Shown piece by piece: positions 59,301 to 64,000 of a stretch of 64,000 nucleotides of DNA; the stretch's first letter is position 1; every line of letters starts with the position of its first letter. A program made the position numbers and the translations under genes. The stretch is from Pyrocephalus nanus (lineage: Eukaryota; Chordata; Aves; Passeriformes; Tyrannidae). The notes beneath the pieces were generated by a model that saw nothing but the letters and a program-made list of their open reading frames with translations, did no database searches and was not told the DNA's origin. The stretch is from assembly GCA_038380795.1 (NCBI GenBank), contig CM076260.1, positions 2,043,533 through 2,107,532 of the forward strand. The letters are read 5' to 3'.

Positions 59301-62300
59301 AGATTTTGCAGATTTAACAAGGAATCCGAGGCCTGTGCTGAGCAGTGGGGCCCTGACATGGACATCTTGTGGATGGTCCCCTAAGCTGATCTGTGATCCC
59401 CTTTCTTGCACAATCACCTTGATCTCCACATGAAGCCCAGAGCAGTTTTTGCAAAGCTGTTTCAACAGCTACACAATCATTGGGTTAAAAAAATCTCATC
59501 CTCAACGGGCCTCTGGAGAACATCAAACATCCTAAGAAGGAGAGGACACCGTTATCACTCGATAAACACAAAGGGGCCATCATTTAAGATGGGTTAATTA
59601 ATCCAGTCTGTGACAGCTGCATGTCTGGCTTCTCTTTTTTTGGATGGGTTTTCACTTCAATCTGCCAGTTCCAGAGCATACTGTGAACCAGAATATGGGC
59701 TGTCAGTGAAAGCAATGACACTGTGGAACAACAAGGACACCCCAGAAAGCAGAAGACGGAGGGGAAAAGAGTCTTGTTCTCAGGGATCAGCCTTTGGAAT
59801 TGATTTATCAGCGGGAATGAATTTTCTTTTGGTTAGAAACCAAGTGGTGAGCAGGTGGCTTGCCCTGCAGTCCACATTATTTCTGGTAACAGATTATACA
59901 TAATTCACTGCACATCCTGCTTGAAATACGTTCAAGCATCTGGAAAGAGTGAGGGCTCCTGGTCAGATCCTACTTCCAGCAACGCCTTTGAAGCCCCCAC
60001 AGATGATAGATACGATGGGTAATGGCAATTTCCAGAACAAATCCCTGGATGACACATTTCAGATGGGGAAAAAAAAAAAACCCAAACCCAAACATGTCTG
60101 TAAAAGGATTTAATTTCTGGGCTCTTAAATCTACAGTGACCACCCTGGATATCTCACGAAACAGTTTGGACCACAGCAACTGCAAGAGAGAGTTTTCTGC
60201 ATGCCCCAAATGGCTCACTGGAGAAGGATTTAGCTAAAATTATTTCTCAGTCCTGTTTCTTTTTTTCCCAACCTGCCTCTCGTTTACTTCAGTGGGAAAA
60301 CCGCCTGTTCCCAGTGGGAACACTCGTGGTTGCAGTGGGACAAGAGCAAACATCCAACCATGGATCACATTCTGAGGGGGAAGGAGTGAACCATGTATGG
60401 GATATTGAAATAAAGATGGGGATTTTGGAGTTGAGGGAACTCCATCATTCCTTCCTCCCCCACGCTCCCAAATTCATCACAGAAAGCGAAGGAAAAAGAA
60501 AACAACTTGTGTGAATAAGGACACAAAACTTAAGGAGCTGTGCAAGGGTTCACCCAAAAAAACAACAGCCACACAGGACTGTGATGCAGAGACTAAACAA
60601 GACCAGGGTTTACTTACCTCAGCATGGGGAAAAGGAGGTTCTGGAAGATACACCTTTGTTTGTTTGTTATGACACAACCTGTAAAAGAGAAGGGAACCAG
60701 CTGGGTGAGAGGTGCAGAACATTCTGCAGTATTTGCTGCCATCTACTGACACACTTGTTTTTTTTTGGAGAAAACCACTGTGTGATTTCTGGCATCAGGT
60801 GCAAAATCACTGATTTGTTTTGTTGCTTCCAGTCTTTCTAGTTAGAGGATCAACACCCACATGGAACAACAACTCAATCACAGTGAGATCACGCAGAGAA
60901 GGTGCGAGACAGCTGAAGGGAATTGTGTACACACTGTGCAACAGATCCTTTGCTGCCGAGGGCAAATCTGTAACTCAACATCCCCATTTCCTAATCCAGA
61001 CCTCAGCAGCTCCTGCAAAGCCAAATCATCCGTCCACAGAAAAATTCCACTTGCCTCGTCCCACTTCCCATCGGTGACTTGGTCCTTTGGTTCATTATAA
61101 TCTAATCCTCCTGTGCATTTTATTTTTGCAGCTGCAGTGTTGGTAAAATGCCTCTCACTCACAGGGACATGCTATTTTACATAATTTATCTTTAAAACAC
61201 AGATAGTGAGAGCTGTTGACGAGCTCTATCCATACTCCTGATTCATCCTATCCCAGAAGCTGTTTGTCAGAGGTCTGGGGGACAATTGCCTGCAGTGACA
61301 CCGTCCTGGTGGCTTTTTCTGGGAAGCACTGCCTGCCTCATACTTTCCCTTTATTAAAAAAGCAATAAGCCCGGGTCAAAGTAATTTTGATAAAGTCTGA
61401 GAGGTATTAAGAGCAGGACATTTTCTTCAGCTGACTAAAGAGTAGAACTGAAGGCTGGAATCCCTGAATGTCAACCCCAGCTCTGCCCCCAAACCTCTGT
61501 TTTACAGATGGTTGTAGCTCTGCCTCCATTCCATGTAAATTCACCAGATTTCAATCCTCTTTGCAATTCTCCTGAGGGACCAAATCACATAGGATTTTCA
61601 GGGCCTCCAGACTTAAAATATCTGGAGAGGAAGAAAGGAATGAAAAAAGCTACCTAATTCTAATAATGCAGAGCATGTCTCCATTGGTAAGAATTTGGAA
61701 AGAGTTCCAGGTGGTTGGTCTCTCCCCTGCAAGAATCACAGAATGGTGGATGGAGGCTGGAAGGGACCTCTTGGGATCCAGCCCAAACCCCTGCTTAAGC
61801 CTTCCCAGGTACAGCAGGTCACCCAGGACTGTGTCCAGTTGGGTTTTGGTGTCTCCACAGAAAAGTCTCCACGCCCTCTCTGCACAACCTGTGGCAGAGT
61901 TCCCCAGAATCACACCCATGGAATGGTTTGGGTGGGAAGAGACCTGAAAGATCATCTTGTTCCAACCCCCTGCCATGGGCAGGGACACCTTCCACTAGCC
62001 CAGGTTGCTCCAACCTGGCCTTGGACACTTCCAGGGATCCAGGGGCAGCCACAGCTTTAGTAAAGAGTTCCTTCCCAATATCCCATCTAACCCTGCCCTC
62101 TGGCAGTTTAAACCCTCACCCTGTTGGAATTTCACGTTTCAATTTGTGCCTCTTGTTCTGTCAGTGGGCCCTGCTGAGGAGAGCCTGATCCCTCATCCTT
62201 ATTTCTTCCCTTCAGGTGTTTCTACACATGGTAAGATCTCCCTGGGCCTTCTGCTCTCCAGACTCATCATCTCTGTGCTGGCCTTGCTCCAGTAATCCCA

Positions 62301-62853
62301 TCTCCTTCTTGTACTGGGGAGCCCAGAAGAGGATAGAACACTCTCTGTGTGGCCTCAGCAGGGCTGAGCAGAGCAGGATCCCCTCTCCTGACCTGAATGC
62401 TCTGCCTCATCCAGCCCAGGATACTCCTGCCCTGTTTTTTTTCACATCATTTGATCATCAGTGCAAGCACCAAAAAGCAGAGATTATTTGAGTGCGGCCA
62501 TTCTATAGGAAATGATCCTTCCCTAATTATAGAACATCTACTTACACACACCCCCCTGTGGCTCCAGAAACACCCCTACAATTCTAATCAAGTGTAAATT
62601 AGAACATGTCAGGTAGAGAGAACAATTTCCCAGGGCTGAAGGTGAGAAGTGGGGCTGCCCCTGAGCACCTACCACTCAGCAAAGATCTGGGAGAACTCCA
62701 GGGAGCTGTTGGCAACAGGTGAGATGAAATAAAAAGGGACATTGGAGAGCCCTGCAGAGTCGATGTACTGGTACAGGCACTCCAGCAGGTCGTAGATCAC
62801 TCCAGAGGGATAACAGGGAACCAGCACGTTCCCTCCATTCCTGACAGTCATCG
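35182..62853 (-). CDS. INTS9: INTS9, Integrator complex subunit 9 (C-terminal 372 residues; 5' part outside window)
   Basis: Minus-strand join, 5' to 3': 62853-62673, 60678-60618, 54037-53866, 49077-48953, 47900-47733, 37380-37282, 36317-36180, 35358-35182. It encodes 372 complete residues plus a split first codon, matching about residues 286-658 of the 658-residue human protein. INTS9 pairs with the INTS11 endonuclease in the Integrator cleavage module, which processes snRNA 3' ends and cuts nascent Pol II transcripts in the nucleus. Visible parts: beta-CASP segments ([36 protein letters not shown]), the returning metallo-beta-lactamase strand region, a basic KKRKR stretch, and the C-terminal INTS11-binding domain ending KFLQKF. 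Where active relatives (CPSF73, INTS11) have SAHxD and VHGE, this protein has PIDTR and CPEQ, so metal-binding histidines are lost, as expected for a pseudo-nuclease. All junctions are GT-AG and in phase. Confidence 0.97.
35359..36179 (-). other. INTS9: INTS9 last intron (821 bp)
   Basis: GT-AG intron, donor GTGAGG at its right end. Nearly 40% of it is a CR1 copy (35443-35760). Confidence 0.9.
35443..35760 (-). mobile_element. CR1 LINE fragment
   Basis: Begins GGAATCATGGAATGGTTTGG and contains CCGTCCAACCTGGCCTTGGA. Lies 84 bp upstream, in the gene direction, of the last INTS9 exon. Confidence 0.9.
36180..36317 (-). CDS. INTS9: INTS9 exon with basic linker
   Basis: 138 bp, 46 codons, [20 protein letters not shown] to QTLEK. 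Donor GTGAGG, acceptor CCATCAG. The proline-rich run and KKRKR look like a disordered linker and a possible nuclear localisation signal ahead of the INTS11-binding domain. Confidence 0.96.
36318..37281 (-). other. INTS9: INTS9 intron (964 bp)
   Basis: GT-AG intron. It holds a short perfect palindrome with an adjacent direct duplication near 36550-36608; nothing else is recognised. Confidence 0.9.
37282..37380 (-). CDS. INTS9: INTS9 exon (C-terminal domain 1)
   Basis: 99 bp, 33 codons, [10 protein letters not shown] to DNKHVLQ. Donor GTACAG, acceptor CTCCAG. It encodes part of the first small C-terminal domain. Confidence 0.96.
43949..43965. repeat. TTA trinucleotide microsatellite
   Basis: Five to six ATT units ending in a short T run. 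Confidence 0.9.
45007..45365 (-). mobile_element. CR1 LINE fragment
   Basis: Begins AATCATGGAATGGTTTGGGT and runs through the CR1 3' region in reverse to a GGGCTGAACACTCAGCCTGG segment. Confidence 0.92.
46636..47017 (-). mobile_element. CR1 LINE fragment
   Basis: Begins AATCACAGAATGCCAGAATG and ends in the reverse of the CR1 GAGAGAGATGAGGCTGTTCA segment. It is a near-complete short copy. Confidence 0.93.
47206..47653 (+). mobile_element. CR1 LINE fragment, second subfamily
   Basis: Starts GGCTGCACCTCCAGTGCTGG, contains GGCCTCCAGCTGTGCCAGGG and ends TTCCAACCTTAATAATTCCA. It lies 80 bp from an INTS9 exon, on the antisense strand of the gene. Confidence 0.9.
47733..47900 (-). CDS. INTS9: INTS9 exon with degenerate motif C region
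   Basis: 168 bp, exactly 56 codons, [10 protein letters not shown] to IEIMPD. Donor GTGAGT, acceptor TTTGCAG. HVVCPEQ replaces HVILVHGE of active relatives. It ends the catalytic-like fold and enters the C-terminal region. Confidence 0.97.
47901..48952 (-). other. INTS9: INTS9 intron (1.05 kb)
   Basis: GT-AG intron. It holds one CR1 copy in the + direction (48105-48434); nothing else is recognised. Confidence 0.9.
48105..48434 (+). mobile_element. CR1 LINE fragment
   Basis: Contains GGGGAGACCTCACTGCAAGT, TCTCAGGGAAAGGTTCTTCC and ends CATATCCTGTGGTTCTGTG. Internally like the copy at 20530. Confidence 0.85.
48953..49077 (-). CDS. INTS9: INTS9 exon with degenerate motif B region
   Basis: 125 bp, starting with the last two bases of a glutamate codon, [10 protein letters not shown] to LLKEVQ. 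Donor GTAAGG, acceptor CTCCAG. CPIDTR replaces the SAHxD motif of active metallo-beta-lactamase RNases. Confidence 0.96.
51726..51800 (-). mobile_element. CR1 LINE 3' end fragment
   Basis: ATCACAGAATAATTTAGGCT followed by TCACTGGGTCCAACTGCC. Short and diverged. Confidence 0.75.
51838..51922. repeat. Unnamed dispersed repeat, copy A
   Basis: CCTAAAACTGAGGTTGCAGA onward to GGACAATTTGTACTTCACAT and ATTAAATGG. About 80 bp matches 55746-55823 in the same direction, with one 8-bp or so length difference. It does not look like CR1. Confidence 0.75.
53070..53131. repeat. 31-bp tandem duplication
   Basis: TATAAATACACCTGGACATC plus AGTCTGAG appears at 53070 and again at 53101 almost unchanged. Confidence 0.95.
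53866..54037 (-). CDS. INTS9: INTS9 exon (beta-CASP to MBL return)
   Basis: 172 bp, 57 codons plus one base, [10 protein letters not shown] to LNTVIFT, acceptor GTTTCAG, donor [24 protein letters not shown] stands where active relatives carry the PxxVMASPGMMQSG motif. Confidence 0.96.
54984..55215 (-). mobile_element. CR1 LINE fragment
   Basis: Begins TCATGGAATCCCAGAAGGGT and contains CAACCTGGCCTTGGACACTT with small internal deletions. Confidence 0.88.
55746..55823. repeat. Unnamed dispersed repeat, copy B
   Basis: CTTAAAACTGAAGTTGCAAT onward to GGACAATTTGTACTTCGAAT and ATTAAATGG, matching copy A at 51838-51922. Flanking bases do not match. Confidence 0.75.
56431..56469. repeat. 19-bp tandem duplication
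   Basis: GAGGCTGAAATGCAGGACA occurs twice without mismatch. Confidence 0.95.
56906..56927. repeat. GT dinucleotide microsatellite, 11 units
   Basis: An unbroken TG run. Confidence 0.97.
57041..57100 (-). mobile_element. CR1 LINE 3' end fragment
   Basis: TCACAGAATATCCAGAGTGG then CATTGAGTCCAACTCC, a 60-bp remnant. Confidence 0.7.
60618..60678 (-). CDS. INTS9: INTS9 small exon (61 bp)
   Basis: One base completes the tryptophan codon, then 20 codons [20 protein letters not shown]. Donor is GTAAGT, acceptor TTTTACAG. Frame and product fit exactly between the neighbouring exons. Confidence 0.95.
61735..62475 (-). mobile_element. CR1 LINE fragment interrupted by another CR1
   Basis: The outer copy reads AATCACAGAATGGTGGATGG to about 61906, then resumes at about 62109 with TTGTGCCTCTTGTTCTGTCA and ends in CTTGTACTGGGGAGCCCAGA and CAGCCCAGGATACTCC, which are further-upstream parts of CR1. 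The two parts are in the right order and strand for one element. Confidence 0.82.
61907..62108 (-). mobile_element. Younger CR1 nested inside the copy at 61735-62475
   Basis: A second 3' end, CATGGAATGGTTTGGGTGGG, begins in the middle of the outer copy and runs through CCATGGGCAGGGACACCTTC and TCCAGGGGCAGCCACAGC to CCCTGCCCTCTGGCAG. Confidence 0.8.
62673..62853 (-). CDS. INTS9: INTS9 exon (first in window)
   Basis: 181 bp bounded by acceptor CCCCCAG and donor GTAGGT, encoding [10 protein letters not shown] to SQIFAE flanked by split codons (CG of the incoming codon, TG of W). This is part of the beta-CASP domain, aligned with the G-x-VLIPVFALGR-type stretch of active relatives. Confidence 0.96.
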
Positions 62854-64000
62854 CTGGGGGAGAGAAGAACGACAAAAATCAATGAACAGGGTTCAGACTT
62901 AAACTTTTGAATCCTTTAATCCAAGAATTACACAAAAAGAAGCAAGAACCAGCAGAGCACATTATGAATTGAGATAAACGCTTCTGATCATTAATTACAT
63001 TTATTTACTGCCTCCTCCAGGCTTAGAACTCCATCGACAGCCTGAGCACATGGAAAACTCCTGACAGGAGAGGGCGGCCTTGCACCGGCACAGGAGGATA
63101 AATGAGGGACACAAACCACCTCCCTGCCCAAATAAACCCTGCTCCAGCTATTTGCTGTCCACCAGAGGGGAAGGGCAGCGGCTCACAGGTCTCAGCCAGA
63201 AGCATGACACGTGGGGAACTGTTCTGTGCTCAGTTTTCAGGTGGAAGGCTGAAGATGTGGTTAGTTCAGACAGAAGTGGGTGATGGAGTTTTCCCCCTCT
63301 TTAAAAACAAAGTGTTTCTGTCATTTCCTCATAACAAGAACAATTCAAAACTTGCAGACACCATGGGACTGGAAAAAACAATGAGGAAAAGGAGAAAGAA
63401 AAATAAGTTTACTCTGTAATTGAGGCAGATCTGAGCACGACAGCAAAAGCAAGCACTGAACAGACATCGTGTTCCTCTGGCAGGAGGAATTACAAATTTC
63501 CCAGAATTTCTTTCTGGGAAAGGGGAAATACTTGGTCCAGCTCACTGAGCAATTCCTGCCTCCCTAGGATTTCACCTGTGGATGTGGGATAAAACCACCT
63601 ACAGTTGTTAACTGCAGTGCAGCAGCAGTAACATCATGCATCAAACATCCCCCAAAAAAGCCGTGGAAGAGCCTGAAAACACAGGTGTTACATCCCAACA
63701 TGACCATTTCCCTGACTTCAATTCCTTGACAAGATTTGGGGGATGAGTTTAGCACATTAAGGGTCTTTTTGCCCCACCTACATGCTCAGGGAAGACTTTT
63801 GTTTGAAAGTTTTATGGAGTCCAGGGAAATCCAAAGACTCCAGTGGGATCTTTCCCGTGCTTTATTCCTTGCAGCAGTCAGTGCCTATGACATGCAGGTG
63901 GTCGAAAGCACCTTTTGCATCACTTATGACACAACTGCAGTGCAGTGGATTTATTTCTCCAGGTCCCAAGCTAACAAAACCATCAAAATATTTGTGAATA
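62854..64000 (-). other. INTS9: INTS9 intron running off the right edge
   Basis: Sequence upstream of the acceptor at 62854-62855. I see no further exon, repeat family or gene up to the end of the window. Confidence 0.7.

Larger units (their letters stand above)
54038..60617 (-). other. INTS9: INTS9 intron (6.6 kb)
   Basis: GT-AG intron. It holds CR1 fragments at 54984 and 57041, the second copy of the unnamed dispersed repeat at 55746-55823, a 19-bp duplication at 56431 and a GT microsatellite at 56906. No gene is seen. Confidence 0.85.
60679..62672 (-). other. INTS9: INTS9 intron (2.0 kb)
   Basis: GT-AG intron. Over a third of it is a nested pair of CR1 copies (61735-62475). Confidence 0.9.

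Noticed and set aside
62854..64000. A further upstream INTS9 exon at the right edge
   Set aside because: No minus-strand frame here resembles the metallo-beta-lactamase half and no suitable splice pair was found.

Overview
The window is nuclear DNA from a bird. The two genes read at once as vertebrate orthologues, and the introns are littered with truncated CR1 LINEs of avian type, which end in AACCCAAACCATTCTGTGATTC-like tails and hug the 3' half of the element. No other interspersed family is common. Nothing in the sequence fixes the species; a neognath, possibly a songbird, is the best guess.

Left part (about 1-28.8 kb, + strand): EXTL3, the exostosin-like glycosyltransferase. One very large coding exon (2883-5030) carries the cytosolic tail, membrane anchor, coiled coil and GT47-like domain. 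A 15.9-kb intron follows, then four short exons (20950-25877) carrying the rest of the GT64 catalytic domain with its DDD motif. The spliced protein is 919 residues. A 3' UTR of about 2.9 kb probably ends at an AATAAA at 28798. The true promoter and first non-coding exons are not identifiable here and probably lie to the left.

Middle (28.8-34.6 kb): intergenic DNA between two convergent genes, dominated by a 1.77-kb minisatellite of about 59 copies of a 30-bp unit (30820-32584), part of which has a 60-bp dimeric higher-order structure.

Right part (34.6-64 kb, - strand): the 3' portion of INTS9 (Integrator subunit 9). Eight coding exons from 62853 down to 35182 encode the C-terminal 372 or so residues: the end of the degenerate metallo-beta-lactamase/beta-CASP region and the INTS11-binding C-terminal domain. 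The first 285 or so residues lie beyond the right edge.

The two genes do not act in one pathway. EXTL3 starts heparan sulfate chains in the secretory pathway; INTS9 is a nuclear RNA-processing scaffold. Their tail-to-tail order matches what I recall of human 8p21. I found no operon-like, viral, CRISPR or otherwise new gene system. The points most worth a second look are the minisatellite, an uncatalogued-looking dispersed repeat pair in INTS9 introns, a nested CR1, and an apparent excess of CR1 copies in the sense direction of the host genes.
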